Below, in pieces: positions 17,935 to 27,782 of a stretch of 64,000 nucleotides of DNA. Source of the DNA: Rossellomorea marisflavi (GTDB taxonomy: Bacteria; Bacillota; Bacilli; Bacillales; Bacillaceae_B); the NCBI GenBank assembly GCA_003667865.1, contig CP033051.1, forward strand, positions 4,223,001 through 4,287,000, written 5' to 3'. Below the pieces are notes generated by a model that ran no database searches, was not told the DNA's origin, and saw nothing but the letters and a program-made list of their open reading frames with translations. The translations under genes and the position numbers were made by a program. How positions within the stretch are numbered: position 1 is the stretch's first letter; every line of letters starts with the position of its first letter.

Positions 17935-19701
17935 TTATAGACCACATTTAAGCTGAGCATTACAATTTGTACAAGTATTACATCCACCTAAATCTTCCAC
18001 TGTCCCTTTTCGACACACTGGACAAGTGTTGCCGACTTCTGAACCAATGGTTACATCTGTTGAACGAACATCTTGAATCGTATCGATTAAGACTACAGCT
18101 CGTTTTTCATCTTTTTGAACCAGTTCTTCAGAATCATCAAAGCTATTTTCCTCTGCCTTTAGGGTAAGCACTTGAGCATCACGGCTACCATCTACATAAA
18201 CCGTACCACCTTTTGCTCCCCCATTATATAGTCGCTCATACACCTTTTCAACTTGCTCCACTGTATAGCCTCTAGGTGCATTCACCGTTTTTGAAATAGA
18301 GCTATCAATCCAGCGCTGAATCACACATTGAACATCCGCGTGTGCTTCAGGTGCAAGACTCATTGATGATACAAACCATTCAGGTAATTCATTAGGATCT
18401 ACTTCTGGATTTTTGTCTAAATACTCTTGAACAATGTCTGCTTTTACCTCAATAAATTTTCCTAGACGTCCACTACGGTAATAGGTAAATGAGAAGTATG
18501 GCTCTAGACCGGTTGAAACTCCAACCATTGTACCAGTACTTCCTGTTGGAGCTACTGTAAGTAAATGAGAATTACGAATTCCACTATCTAAAATGTCCTC
18601 TTTTACATCCTCAGGCATTTTCTTCATGAAGCCAGTTTGGATAAAAGCATTTCTTAGTCGATTGGTTTCTTCTTCATTTTCTCCTTCTAAGAACGGGAAG
18701 CTTCCTTTTTCTTTCGCTAGCTCAACAGACGCACGATAAGCTGTTGTTGCAATAACTTCAAACACTTCATCAACAAGCTTATTTCCTTCTTCAGAGCCAT
18801 ATTCTTTTTCGCAATAGATTAATAAGTCTGCTAGTCCCATGACACCCAGTCCTACTCTTCGTTCACCTAGTGCCTGTTTCTTATTTGCTTCTAAGAAATA
18901 AGGTGTTGCATCAATAACGTTATCCTGCATGCGCACGCCAACCGCTACCGTATTTTTTAGTTTTTCAAAATCAACTGTTTTTGTTTCTTTATCAGCAAAT
19001 CTAGCAAGGTTAACTGCTGCTAAGTTACACACTGAGTATGGTGCTAGTGGTTGTTCACCGCATGGATTTGTTGCTACAACTTGTTGCCCATATGCTTTAG
19101 CATTTGTCATATCATTGGCATTATCAATAAAGAAGATTCCCGGTTCAGCTGAGTATGTTGCACAGACATTAATTAAGTTCCAAAGCTCTTTTGCTTTAAT
19201 TTTACGGTATGTGCGTACTTTGTACCCTAATTTCTCCCATTCGCGCACGTCCCCAACTTCATGCCACGTTTCATTATACAGTTTCATTTGCTCTACATCA
19301 TAGCTTTCTACATCTGGAAAACGTAGCTCATACATTGCATCATGTTCAACTGCTTCCATGAAATCACTTGTTAAACAAACAGAGATGTTTGCTCCTGTTA
19401 AAAATTCTGAATTATGAACTGTATACGTGCCACCTGTTCTTAATTTTTCTTCTGCACTGCGAATGATCTTTTCATCAAATCCACCGTATCCCGGAATTTG
19501 CTTATAATTAATGATTCCTTGATACATAGCTTTTTCCTGCTCAGTCAGTGGAGTGAACTTTAGTTTATCTTTTGCAGCCTTTTTAATTTGTTCATCTTCT
19601 GTATTTTCAAGAAGGTAACGTAAGATTCTTGGGTTTTGCATTTTTGAAATAATAAATTCTATGATATCTGGATGCCAGTCTGCTAGCATAATCATTTGTG
19701 C
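17935..19701 (-). CDS. nrdJ: Adenosylcobalamin-dependent (class II) ribonucleotide reductase, 3' exon
   Basis: Main catalytic part of a B12-dependent ribonucleotide reductase, 588 codons. The exon begins exactly at AQMIMLADWHPDIIEF. It carries the active-site loop NPCGEQPL with the thiyl cysteine and Glu, the SVCNLAAVNLARF cysteine, SHLLTVAPTGSTGTM, and a C-terminal redox/zinc tail CPVCRKG...CNTCTNC. A TTG at 19704 would open this frame on its own, but it lies in the intron end and has no ribosome-binding site. Joined in phase 0 to the exon at 20033-20827, the product is 853 residues, the size expected for the family. Confidence 0.95.
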   Translation of the reverse strand, partial: AQMIMLADWHPDIIEFIISKMQNPRILRYLLENTEDEQIKKAAKDKLKFTPLTEQEKAMYQGIINYKQIPGYGGFDEKIIRSAEEKLRTGGTYTVHNSEFLTGANISVCLTSDFMEAVEHDAMYELRFPDVESYDVEQMKLYNETWHEVGDVREWEKLGYKVRTYRKIKAKELWNLINVCATYSAEPGIFFIDNANDMTNAKAYGQQVVATNPCGEQPLAPYSVCNLAAVNLARFADKETKTVDFEKLKNTVAVGVRMQDNVIDATPYFLEANKKQALGERRVGLGVMGLADLLIYCEKEYGSEEGNKLVDEVFEVIATTAYRASVELAKEKGSFPFLEGENEEETNRLRNAFIQTGFMKKMPEDVKEDILDSGIRNSHLLTVAPTGSTGTMVGVSTGLEPYFSFTYYRSGRLGKFIEVKADIVQEYLDKNPEVDPNELPEWFVSSMSLAPEAHADVQCVIQRWIDSSISKTVNAPRGYTVEQVEKVYERLYNGGAKGGTVYVDGSRDAQVLTLKAEENSFDDSEELVQKDEKRAVVLIDTIQDVRSTDVTIGSEVGNTCPVCRKGTVEDLGGCNTCTNCNAQLKCGL

Positions 19702-20032
19702 CAATTCGTTACGTTGATTCGTTACATCAACTCTCTAAGTCACCTTAGAGTTCAGACCATATCTTACACTCATAAGAGTGTCCTCGCACTTGGAAATCAC
19801 TTGATTTCTACTCTACTCACTTCCACCATATGGTGTGTTTTCGATGGTCGTTGAACCTTCTCCATTTTAAAGGAGCTTGGCTGCTGATTGTCTTTTTCCA
19901 CTTACTGTTTTTAAGCATTCACGCTTACCGTTTCCAGTTACGTTGTAGCCAGTAAGTCATGTGTTTAAACCATCAAAGAGTTCCCAGCAATTCACGAGGT
20001 TTATTTATAGACGAGGCACATTAAGCTACTTT
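19702..20032 (-). ncRNA. Group I self-splicing intron in nrdJ
   Basis: 331 nt, no homing-endonuclease gene. P1: the 5' exon end AGACGTGGT pairs with the internal guide GCCTCGTCT (20017-20009), giving the diagnostic U-G pair at the splice site. P3: TTTGATGG with CCATCGAA. P7: GACCAT in GGTTCAACGACCATCGA (19857-19841) with ATGGTC in AAGATATGGTCTGAAC (19765-19750). P4: TGCTG with CAGCA. The intron ends in G (19702). Exact removal restores GGSRRG-AQMIML in frame. The subclass is probably IA but was not proven. Confidence 0.93.
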
Positions 20033-20827
20033 ACCACGTCTTGATCCACCCTGCTCAACTAGATGAGTCAATTTTGCAATATCATCTAACCAAGAAACAG
20101 AACCCGATGACTTTCCGTTAACACCTTTTGCAAGTGTGTTTCTCGGGCGCAGTGTCGATCCATTCGTTCCGACTCCACCACCACGACTCATAATTTCCAT
20201 TACTTGTTTACGGTGTTCAGAAATACCCTCACGAGAGTCTTTTACATAAGGCATGACATAACAGTTAAAATACGTAACATCTGTGCCTGCTCCTGCGCCG
20301 TACAAAACACGTCCTGCTGGAACAAAGTTCATGTTCACAAGCTCATGATAAAACTTCTCAAACCATTCTTGTCGTTTTTCTTCTGTTTGCTCTACTTCTG
20401 CTAAACCTGTTGCGTTACGCTTTGCAATTTGCTCGTAGTATACTTCTAAAGGTTTTTCAATAACGTCTAAGGAACGTGTCACAATTCCTGTTTCAATTTC
20501 TTCAGGCTTATCAATTGCGCTACGATATTCTTCTTCAATCCATACATCTGCTCTCATTTGTTCCCAATCAATGTTTACGATATATCCAAGACCTCTTGCT
20601 GGGAATTTAGGATCTTCTTTTATCGTCAGAACGACAAAGTCTCCTTGAGATAGCGTAAGCTTTTCCGTATCTTTGAAGGAATAACGATCAATCATTACAA
20701 GTCGAGAAACACCTTTATGAGTAATGTTCATATCTGAGGTAATAGGATGTACCTGAGGGAATAGTCCAATATCCTTGTTAAGACTTTCGTGGTTTAATGT
20801 TTTCTTTTCATGCGACGCAACAGTCAT
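20033..20827 (-). CDS. nrdJ: Adenosylcobalamin-dependent (class II) ribonucleotide reductase, 5' exon
   Basis: First 265 codons of the B12-dependent ribonucleotide reductase, which converts ribonucleotides to deoxyribonucleotides and works with or without oxygen. It contains the N-terminal domain, then FVPAGRVLYGAG, a conserved Cys in YFNCYVMPYVKDSREGI (Cys189), SRGGGVGTNGSTLRPRN and LVEQGGSRRG, where the exon ends. Reading on into the intron adds only Lys-Val-Ala and a stop. The start ATG has AAGGAGATG upstream. Two NrdR boxes lie 110-160 bp upstream. Confidence 0.95.
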
Positions 20828-20936
20828 ACATACATCTCCTTCATCTATCTATAGTGCTATAAGTATCAGTTTTTTCATTGCTGTCTAGTAATCTTTCTAT
20901 ACGTTATCATAGCCTTTAGTGAAAATCAACAAACAA

Positions 20937-20952
20937 ACACTATATATAGTGT
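20937..20952 (-). promoter_or_regulatory. NrdR box 1
   Basis: acactatatatagtgt is a perfect palindrome and matches the NrdR consensus ACACWATATATWGTGT. NrdR is the dATP/ATP-sensing repressor of ribonucleotide reductase genes. Confidence 0.9.
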
Positions 20953-20969
20953 AAAAAATATTTATCGAC

Positions 20970-20985
20970 ACACTACATATTGTGT
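20970..20985 (-). promoter_or_regulatory. NrdR box 2
   Basis: acactacatattgtgt, a near match to the NrdR consensus, 33 bp (about three helix turns) from box 1. This is the usual tandem arrangement. Both lie upstream of nrdJ in a 354-bp gap that otherwise holds only the lipM terminator. Confidence 0.88.
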
Positions 20986-21140
20986 TTTGGTCAACTAATA
21001 CCTATTTTGTCAAACTGAAAATAGTTTAAAATTAATAGATTTAAAGAGTATTTAGTAGATTATGCGCTTATAAATACTCTAAAAGATAAATTTTAAAGGT
21101 TGAAAAAAATTAAGCCGCAATAATTGTTGTTTAAATAGGA

Positions 21141-21166
21141 AAAAAGCGACATTTTGTCGCTTTTTG
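21141..21166 (-). terminator. Intrinsic terminator of lipM
   Basis: AAAAAGCGACA and TGTCGCTTTTT form a stem around a tiny loop, followed by T on the minus strand, 15 bp after the lipM stop. Confidence 0.88.
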
Positions 21167-21181
21167 TCTGAAGAAAATTTT

Positions 21182-22018
21182 TTAACGCTTAAAATTCCAC
21201 TCATCACTCTCGTAACGATTTTTTGCAAGGTTTTCTACATATTGTGTTTCCTCATCATTCAAGACATATTCTTCTAGGTTTATGTTTAGACCTTCTTCAA
21301 AGCCTTTTTGAAATGCAGCCATAGCCATTTCCATTGTGACCTTATGGGAGCTTATTTCGTTGATGGCAACTGCTTTATTTTTAAATGCCTTTTGCATGCG
21401 TTCTTTAACTTTGTCATTCGGATAAATAAATAAACTGAATAACTTGTCTTCATCTAGGTCTAGTAGAATAGAACCGTGTTGGAGTATTACCCCTTTTTGA
21501 CGAGTCTGTGCACTTCCTGCTACTTTTCTGCCTTCTACAACTAATTCATACCAGCTTGGTGCATCAAAGCATACTGAAGATCGTGGGTTTTTTAGACTAC
21601 TTTTTTCTTCTTCTGTTCTTGGAACCGCAAAGTAAGCTTCCAATCCTAACAGTTGGAATCCACGCAAGATCCCTTCTGAAATAACTCGATATGCTTCTGT
21701 TACTCCAGGAGGCATTTCCGGATGCTCTTCTGATACGATGACGCTATACGTTAATTCATGTTCATGTAGTACTCCACGGCCACCAGTTGGTCTTCTTACA
21801 AAGCCTAAGTTATGCTTCTTAACAGCATCGAGATTAATCTCTTTTTCAACCTTTTGAAAATAGCCAATTGAAAGAGTTGCTGGATCCCAACCATAAAATC
21901 GAATCGTAGGTGGAATAAGACCTTTGCTATGCCACTCTAATAATGCCTCATCTAACGCCATATTGTAGGAAGGTGAGCAATATCCTGAATTAATAAATCT
22001 CCACGTTTCCTTCGTCAT
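21182..22018 (-). CDS. lipM: Octanoyl-[acyl carrier protein]:protein octanoyltransferase LipM
   Basis: Moves octanoate from acyl carrier protein to GcvH, the first step of lipoate assembly in Bacillus. 278 residues with the lipoyl-transferase fold: [43 protein letters not shown] and the catalytic-Cys motif [23 protein letters not shown] cut here to its key residues Cys and Lys. It lies near the glycine cleavage operon it serves. ATG 22018 has AGGGAA upstream. Confidence 0.95.
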   Translation of the reverse strand: MTKETWRFINSGYCSPSYNMALDEALLEWHSKGLIPPTIRFYGWDPATLSIGYFQKVEKEINLDAVKKHNLGFVRRPTGGRGVLHEHELTYSVIVSEEHPEMPPGVTEAYRVISEGILRGFQLLGLEAYFAVPRTEEEKSSLKNPRSSVCFDAPSWYELVVEGRKVAGSAQTRQKGVILQHGSILLDLDEDKLFSLFIYPNDKVKERMQKAFKNKAVAINEISSHKVTMEMAMAAFQKGFEEGLNINLEEYVLNDEETQYVENLAKNRYESDEWNFKR

Positions 22019-22290
22019 ATACTATTCCCTCATTTATTAGTCTAGTCACTATGTAGTTCCCTTATAGATACTGGTTCCATACAATTGCTCATTTGAACAA
22101 TAACGTATTCCTTCAATAAAGAAAAATAAAGAACCAATAAAAAAGTCCGTTATTAGTCTATCAAATCCATTCGAAAAAACAAAGAAAAAAACTTTTTATG
22201 AAAGTGACCTCTGCGTTATTTTTATTTTGATTCTATGGCGATAGATGAATATAATAGAGTATAGTGTCGTAGTAGAAAGGAGCTTGCATT

Positions 22291-22674
22291 ATGGAAGGAT
22301 TATACATCTTACTCGTGGTCCTAGGTGGAATCATTGTTTACTCTCTTATTACCTTCTTAAATCAAAAAAGAATGGTTAACACGTTAAATGAAGAGGAATT
22401 CAAAGCTGGCTATAGAAAAGCACAGTTAATAGATGTCCGTGAGCCTAATGAATTCGAGGGTGGACATATTTTGGGTGCACGTAACATTCCCATGTCCCAG
22501 TTAAAAATGCGAATGAAAGAGATTCGTAATGATCAACCGGTTTATCTATATTGCCAAAGTGGACTTCGTAGTGGGCGTGCAGCACAAATGTTGCACCGAA
22601 AAGGTCACCGAGACCTTCACCACTTACAAGGCGGATTCAAAAAATGGACTGGGAAAATTAAAACAAAGAAATAA
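22291..22674 (+). CDS. yqhL: Rhodanese-like domain protein YqhL
   Basis: 127 residues: one N-terminal membrane helix (about 4-20) that anchors a cytoplasmic rhodanese domain. The active loop is YLYCQSGLRSGRAAQ with the persulfide-forming Cys. Other family marks are LIDVREPNEFEGGHILGARN and LQGGFKKWTGK. Probably a sulfurtransferase, substrate unknown. AAAGGAG precedes the ATG. Followed by a strong terminator. Confidence 0.93.
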   Translation: MEGLYILLVVLGGIIVYSLITFLNQKRMVNTLNEEEFKAGYRKAQLIDVREPNEFEGGHILGARNIPMSQLKMRMKEIRNDQPVYLYCQSGLRSGRAAQMLHRKGHRDLHHLQGGFKKWTGKIKTKK

Positions 22675-22682
22675 TCAAAATA

Positions 22683-22719
22683 GGCTGTTTTATTACTGTG
22701 GTAATAAAACAGCCTTTTA
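22683..22719. terminator. Terminator between yqhL and the MFS gene
   Basis: Perfect 14-bp stem GGCTGTTTTATTAC with GTAATAAAACAGCC followed by TTTTAT. It serves yqhL and may also serve the convergent MFS gene. Confidence 0.88.
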
Positions 22720-22723
22720 TATG

Positions 22724-24010
22724 TTAGTACATTGATCTCACTGATTCTTTAGATGCTGATAAACCAAATTCTTCAGGATTTAGCTCTTTTGTATGAGGAA
22801 GTGAGCGAAGTGTTCGATTCAATATCCATGCTAAAGAGACAAATAAAATTCCTGCTGCACAAGTTATATACACCACATTTGCACCTAATACATCCCCGAA
22901 ATACCCTCCACTTAATGAGCCAAACGGCATTGCCAATGCCCCCATTGATGAAACAACAGAAAACACCCTACCTAGAAGTTTCTGTGGAACAATTGATTGA
23001 ACGGCTGCCCCCATAATAACATTGGTAGCCCCAATAGGGATCCAAGAAAGTCCAAATAATACAATGCTGAGACTATTTACTCCAATAAGCCCAGATAAAA
23101 TCCAACTAAACCCACCAATAAAGAATAATCCAATTGTAAGCTTTCCTAAAGGAAAGCGTTCAAACCACGATGCAGATAGAGCACCAATTAATGCTCCACC
23201 CGATATGGCAGCAAGGTATATACCGTATAAATCAGAACCACCTCTTGAGTCTGCGAATGCAGGTAATATTGCATAAACAGCCCCAATTGAAAAGTTAGCT
23301 ACAACAGATCCTAGTAAAAACTTTGCTAGATGCGTTGAGAATACGATTGAGAATCCTTCACGAAGATCATACTTATATTGCTCAAATGCAACTTGAACTG
23401 ATTGTTTTTTCTTTTCAGTACCATTTGCCTCCTTTTCTTTGTTTAACTTAATTAAACTAAACAAAATAGCAGCAATAATAAATGTTACTGCATCTATCAT
23501 ATATAGCGTTACCGCTCCAAGTAGAGTTACTAATATCCCTGCTATCGCATTAAAGGCTAAATCTACTCCTTGAAAGGCAAATGAAAATAGAGAGTTTCCT
23601 TTAACCAGTTGCTCTTTTTTAATAATCCTTGGTAGTAATGAGGATTGGGCAGGATATACGAACTGGTTTAATGCAGACAATAACGGCATAATCACTAAAA
23701 TCATTGTTACATTTAGAACACCTGTATAATGAGCAACTGGAATGATAAGAACTAAAATTGCTTGTAACACTTGGGTCAGGATTAACAGCTTTTTAATTTG
23801 CCATTTATCAACAAGTGGTCCTACTAAAAATTGTAATGTATTTGGAATTAATGTTAAAAAACCTGCGAGACCAGTATAAAAAGCACTACCACCTAACTCA
23901 TACACTAGCCACATTGCAGCTACATAATAAATGCTATCCCCCATGTTGGTAACCATTCTCCCTAAGAATAACAAAGTAAAATTCACATTCTTTAATAACA
24001 GCTCTTTCAT
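22724..24010 (-). CDS. MFS transporter (probable drug/solute exporter)
   Basis: 428 residues, 12 predicted membrane helices with two halves split by a charged loop around NKEKEANGTEKKKQSVQ (about 195-215). N-terminal LLFLGRMVTNMGDSIYYVA is typical of the exporter group near MdtG/YfiS-like proteins. Substrate cannot be read from the sequence. ATG has an AGGAGG site. It follows an ArsR-type regulator, and a palindrome matching repeats at that regulator's own promoter lies just upstream. This pair is not at this place in B. subtilis, so it is probably an acquired accessory module. Confidence 0.88.
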   Translation of the reverse strand: MKELLLKNVNFTLLFLGRMVTNMGDSIYYVAAMWLVYELGGSAFYTGLAGFLTLIPNTLQFLVGPLVDKWQIKKLLILTQVLQAILVLIIPVAHYTGVLNVTMILVIMPLLSALNQFVYPAQSSLLPRIIKKEQLVKGNSLFSFAFQGVDLAFNAIAGILVTLLGAVTLYMIDAVTFIIAAILFSLIKLNKEKEANGTEKKKQSVQVAFEQYKYDLREGFSIVFSTHLAKFLLGSVVANFSIGAVYAILPAFADSRGGSDLYGIYLAAISGGALIGALSASWFERFPLGKLTIGLFFIGGFSWILSGLIGVNSLSIVLFGLSWIPIGATNVIMGAAVQSIVPQKLLGRVFSVVSSMGALAMPFGSLSGGYFGDVLGANVVYITCAAGILFVSLAWILNRTLRSLPHTKELNPEEFGLSASKESVRSMY

Positions 24011-24031
24011 ATATAAATCCTCCTATTTTTT

Positions 24032-24053
24032 ACGGTTAAATTTTTTTAACCGT
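24032..24053 (-). promoter_or_regulatory. Probable operator upstream of the MFS gene
   Basis: ACGGTTAAA and TTTAACCGT form a palindrome directly before the MFS ribosome-binding site. Two more TTTAACC half sites follow at 24071-24079 and 24089-24098. This is a likely target of the adjacent ArsR-type protein. Confidence 0.6.
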
Positions 24054-24115
24054 ATATTTAAAAAATATAATTTAACCAGTAAAATTAATTTAACCGTTAG
24101 GGTAAAAAAAACCAA

Positions 24116-24736
24116 TTAATCCTGGTCTTTTTTTTCAATTCTTTTTGAGAACTCTGAATCATCTACTTGGAATCCAAAGCCTGCCATATAATAGTATTTT
24201 GAATCTGTATTTTTCTTATCTTCTTTTGCGAGCTCTTGAAATTCTTTTAACAGCTCAAAGTATTTCTTTGTGTACCACTTAAAATGCTCCTCCGTTGCTT
24301 GGATCTCCCATGAGGTAGCTAAGATATTCCACTCTGAAGGGTTTTCAGGACCTGCTTCTTCAAATGCTTCATTTGGTGCTAACAAAAGTCTTCCCATTGT
24401 GCGGTCAAGCATTCCGTATAGCATTTGCCTTTTCGTTTCACTGATTTCATCTTTATGTGGTAGTAAGCTTGAATCCGGGTAGAAGCCACTAGCCACAGAT
24501 TGATAAAACTTCTGTATAATACCATTTTTCTCTTCTGTACGTACAATTTCTATAAGCCCCAATTTTTCAAGTTCCTTTAAATGATAATGAATTCTTGCTC
24601 GTGATAAATCGAAAATTTCTGAAAGCTGTTGACCAGTGTGAGGCTGTTCAACTAAGCGAAGCATTAACTTTACTCGGAAGGGGTCACTTAAAGCTTTTAA
24701 TTGATCGTATTCCTGTATGATCATCATCGGTTTCAT
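24116..24736 (-). CDS. ArsR-type winged-helix transcriptional regulator
   Basis: 206 residues. The N-terminal 80 residues are a winged helix-turn-helix: LKALSDPFRVKLMLRLVEQP, the recognition region LSEIFDLSRARIHYHLKELE and the wing EIVRTEEKNGIIQKFYQ. The C-terminal 120 residues are helical and probably sense a ligand. It lacks the CxC metal site of arsenic sensors. It is transcribed toward the MFS gene 105 bp away and probably represses it. Substrate unknown. Confidence 0.85.
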   Translation of the reverse strand: MKPMMIIQEYDQLKALSDPFRVKLMLRLVEQPHTGQQLSEIFDLSRARIHYHLKELEKLGLIEIVRTEEKNGIIQKFYQSVASGFYPDSSLLPHKDEISETKRQMLYGMLDRTMGRLLLAPNEAFEEAGPENPSEWNILATSWEIQATEEHFKWYTKKYFELLKEFQELAKEDKKNTDSKYYYMAGFGFQVDDSEFSKRIEKKDQD

Positions 24737-24761
24737 TACTACATCACCTAAACATATTTTT

Positions 24762-24789
24762 TACTCGGTTAAATATATTTTACTGAGTA
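24762..24789 (-). promoter_or_regulatory. Probable autoregulatory operator of the ArsR-type gene
   Basis: TACTCGGTTAAA and TTTTACTGAGTA are reverse complements at 10 of 12 positions, 26 bp upstream of the regulator start. The GGTTAAA core is shared with the MFS-side palindrome. Confidence 0.5.
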
Positions 24790-24917
24790 ATTGTATTTTA
24801 TTACCTATGGTAAAAAAATGCAACATGTTTTTCAAAATTTCTCGCTTTATAGAACCTATCTCAAGGGAGAAAGCTATATGTAAGGTTAACTGCAACGCGG
24901 TTCCACGTTTAAATCCG

Positions 24918-24957
24918 CAAAAAAACTTGTAACCCAAAAAGGATTACAAGTTTTTCT
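24918..24957 (-). terminator. Intrinsic terminator of the gcv operon
   Basis: AAAAACTTGTAA pairs with TTACAAGTTTTT, followed by further T on the minus strand, just after the gcvPB stop. Confidence 0.9.
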
Positions 24958-24962
24958 AATTA

Positions 24963-26426
24963 TTATTGCTCTACTGTGTAACGTAAAATCGGTTTACGTG
25001 CAGCAGTTGTTTCATCTAAACGCTTTAGAACAGTAGTATGCGGAGCTTCTTGAACGATCTCCGGATTTTCTTCTGCCTCTTTCGCAATTTGAATCATTGC
25101 ATCAATAAATTCATCTAATGTCTCTTTTGATTCTGTTTCTGTCGGCTCAATCATCATACATTCCTCAACATTTAGCGGGAAGTAGATTGTTGGTGGATGG
25201 TAACCAAAATCTAGAAGTCGTTTTGCGATATCTAATGTTCTGACACCTAGTTTCTTCTGACGGCTTCCACTTAGAACAAATTCATGCTTACAATGACGAT
25301 CATATGGAAGAACAAAGTATTCTGCCAATCTTCTCATCATATAATTTGCATTAATAACTGCATTTTCAGTAACCGCCTTAAGTCCATCTGGACCCATTGT
25401 ACGGATGTACGTGTATGCACGAACGTTAATACCAAAGTTACCATAATACGGTTTCACACGTCCGATAGATTCTGGACGATTATAGTCAAATGTATAACGG
25501 TCACCTTTCTTTACAAGAACTGGTTTTGGAAGGAATGGAATTAGGTCTTCCTTTACTCCTACCGGACCACTTCCTGGACCACCACCACCGTGTGGCCCTG
25601 TAAAGGTTTTGTGTAGGTTTAAGTGAACAACATCAAATCCCATGTCTCCAGGACGTGCTTTTGATAATACAGCATTTAAGTTGGCACCATCATAATAAAG
25701 CTTTCCGCCCGCACTGTGAACGATTTCAGCCATTTCAAGAATGTTTTCTTCAAATAGTCCAAGTGTATTTGGGTTTGTTAGCATTAAAGCTGCAGTCTCT
25801 TCATTTACTACTCTACGAAGGTCCTCTAGATCCACTAATCCGTTTTCATCGGATTTTACCGTTACGGTTTCAAATCCAGCAACAGTAGCAGACGCAGGGT
25901 TTGTTCCATGTGCAGAGTCAGGTACGACGACTTTCGTACGTTTTGTGTCTCCATTTTTCTCATGATAAGCGCGAATCATCATAAGTCCTGTCCACTCACC
26001 GTGCGCACCCGCAGCAGGCTGAAGTGTCACTTCATCCATACCTGTAATTTCTTTCAGATGCTCTTGAAGATCATACATTAACTCCATAGCACCTTGAGCA
26101 CCAGATTCGTTTTGCAGAGGATGCACATGTGCAAATCCATTGTAACGAGCAACTGCCTCGTTAATTTTCGGATTGTATTTCATTGTACAAGATCCTAATG
26201 GATAGAAGCCGGAATCAACACCATGATTTCGTTTTGATAAAGCTGTATAGTGACGCATAATATCTAATTCAGAAACTTCAGGTAGATTTGGTTCTTCCTC
26301 ACGAATAAATTCACTTGGAAGCAGATCTTCTAAAGTAGTTTCAGGTACGTCCATTGCTGGTAGGCTGTAACCGATACGACCTTCTTTTGAAAGTTCAAAA
26401 ATAAGAGGTTGATCTTGCTTATTCAT
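24963..26426 (-). CDS. gcvPB: Glycine dehydrogenase (decarboxylating) subunit 2
   Basis: P-protein of the glycine cleavage system, PLP-bearing half. 487 residues. PLP lysine in [19 protein letters not shown] (His-Lys), substrate-binding [12 protein letters not shown] and FYPLGSCT, and [13 protein letters not shown]. It overlaps the gcvPA stop by 8 bp, so the two subunits are coupled. Confidence 0.98.
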   Translation of the reverse strand: MNKQDQPLIFELSKEGRIGYSLPAMDVPETTLEDLLPSEFIREEEPNLPEVSELDIMRHYTALSKRNHGVDSGFYPLGSCTMKYNPKINEAVARYNGFAHVHPLQNESGAQGAMELMYDLQEHLKEITGMDEVTLQPAAGAHGEWTGLMMIRAYHEKNGDTKRTKVVVPDSAHGTNPASATVAGFETVTVKSDENGLVDLEDLRRVVNEETAALMLTNPNTLGLFEENILEMAEIVHSAGGKLYYDGANLNAVLSKARPGDMGFDVVHLNLHKTFTGPHGGGGPGSGPVGVKEDLIPFLPKPVLVKKGDRYTFDYNRPESIGRVKPYYGNFGINVRAYTYIRTMGPDGLKAVTENAVINANYMMRRLAEYFVLPYDRHCKHEFVLSGSRQKKLGVRTLDIAKRLLDFGYHPPTIYFPLNVEECMMIEPTETESKETLDEFIDAMIQIAKEAEENPEIVQEAPHTTVLKRLDETTAARKPILRYTVEQ

Positions 26427-27765
26427 GATAATCCCCCAATTCTTTTACAAATGTGTCTATTTCTTCTTTTGTACGTAGCTCTGTAACCGCTACAAGCATA
26501 TGCTGATCTAATTCAGAATCAACTAGACCTAGGTCGTATCCACCGATGATGCCATTTTCTAATAGTTTTTCATTAATTTCGTACACAGACTTGTTTAGTT
26601 TTACAACAAATTCATTAAAGGTTGGCCCAGAAAAAGCAATTTCAAAGCCGTTTTCTTTAAAAACATTTTTCGCATAGTGTGCTTTTTGGATATTTTGTGT
26701 TGCCATATCCCGTATACCTTTTTTACCAAGAGCCGTCATCGCAACAGATGCAGCTAGCGCATTTAACGCTTGGTTTGAACAAATGTTCGATGTAGCCTTA
26801 TCACGGCGAATATGCTGTTCCCTTGCTTGAAGCGTTAGAACAAACCCTCTTTTTCCTTGTTCATCCGTTGTTTGACCTACAAGACGGCCAGGTACTTTTC
26901 TCATAAGCTTATTTGTTACGGCAAAATATCCACAATGTGGCCCACCGAAAGCAGAAGGAATTCCAAGTGGTTGCGCATCCCCCGCAACAATATCAGCTCC
27001 AAATTTTCCTGGAGGTGTTAAGGCACCTAAAGCTAATGGGTTAGAAGAAACAACAAACATTGCTTTCTCAGCATGAATAATTTCTTCCATTTCTTTTAAA
27101 TTCTCAATACCACCGAAGAAATTCGGATACTGAACCACAACAGCTGCAATTTCATCTGACATTAGCTCTTTTAACGCGTTAATATCAGTTACACCATTAT
27201 GATGTGGAACTTCAACAACCTCAATATATTGACCTTTTGCATAGGAGCGCAATACGTCACGTGATTCTGGATGTACTGTTGCTGAAACGAGTACTTTTTT
27301 CCTTCTAGTTTGCCCTGCACTTAGCATCGCTGCTTCTGCAAGCGCTGTTCCACCATCATACATAGAAGAGTTTGCAATATCCATTCCAGTAAGTTCACAA
27401 ATCATCGTCTGGAATTCAAAAATTGCTTGTAATTCCCCTTGCGAAATTTCTGGTTGATATGGTGTATATGCTGTATAAAACTCCGAACGTGAGATAACAT
27501 GATCTACAATCGTCGGAATATAGTGATCATATACTCCTGCACCTAAGAAAGAAGTATGACTCTTTGTATCTGCATTCTTTGCTGCCATTGCAGACAACTC
27601 TTTCAAAAGAGCTGTTTCTGATTTAGCTGGCTTGATATTGTATTCGCCTTTAAAACGAACCTTTTCAGGAATGTCTTCAAAAAGCTCTGCAACATCTTGT
27701 ACTCCAATTACTTCTAGCATCTCTTTTTGGTCTTGTTCCGTCATTGGTAAATAACGATGCTTCAT
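26419..27765 (-). CDS. gcvPA: Glycine dehydrogenase (decarboxylating) subunit 1
   Basis: Other half of the split P-protein, 448 residues. N-terminal [57 protein letters not shown] and the [14 protein letters not shown] motif are typical. The start has GGAGG upstream, and gcvT ends 17 bp before it. Confidence 0.98.
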   Translation of the reverse strand: MKHRYLPMTEQDQKEMLEVIGVQDVAELFEDIPEKVRFKGEYNIKPAKSETALLKELSAMAAKNADTKSHTSFLGAGVYDHYIPTIVDHVISRSEFYTAYTPYQPEISQGELQAIFEFQTMICELTGMDIANSSMYDGGTALAEAAMLSAGQTRRKKVLVSATVHPESRDVLRSYAKGQYIEVVEVPHHNGVTDINALKELMSDEIAAVVVQYPNFFGGIENLKEMEEIIHAEKAMFVVSSNPLALGALTPPGKFGADIVAGDAQPLGIPSAFGGPHCGYFAVTNKLMRKVPGRLVGQTTDEQGKRGFVLTLQAREQHIRRDKATSNICSNQALNALAASVAMTALGKKGIRDMATQNIQKAHYAKNVFKENGFEIAFSGPTFNEFVVKLNKSVYEINEKLLENGIIGGYDLGLVDSELDQHMLVAVTELRTKEEIDTFVKELGDYHE

Positions 27766-27782
27766 ATCCCGAATTCCTCCTC

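Noticed and set aside
19702..20032. Intein in nrdJ
   Set aside because: The insert has stop codons right after the exon, is far too short, and has no splicing-domain motifs.
17935..20827. nrdJ read as a frameshifted pseudogene or two separate genes
   Set aside because: The break is a 331-nt insertion with group I core pairings. Removing it rejoins conserved sequence exactly, and both parts are otherwise intact.
22724..24736. Prophage or insertion sequence around the MFS/ArsR pair
   Set aside because: No transposase, integrase, terminal repeats or att-like duplications were seen. It is only an accessory gene pair.
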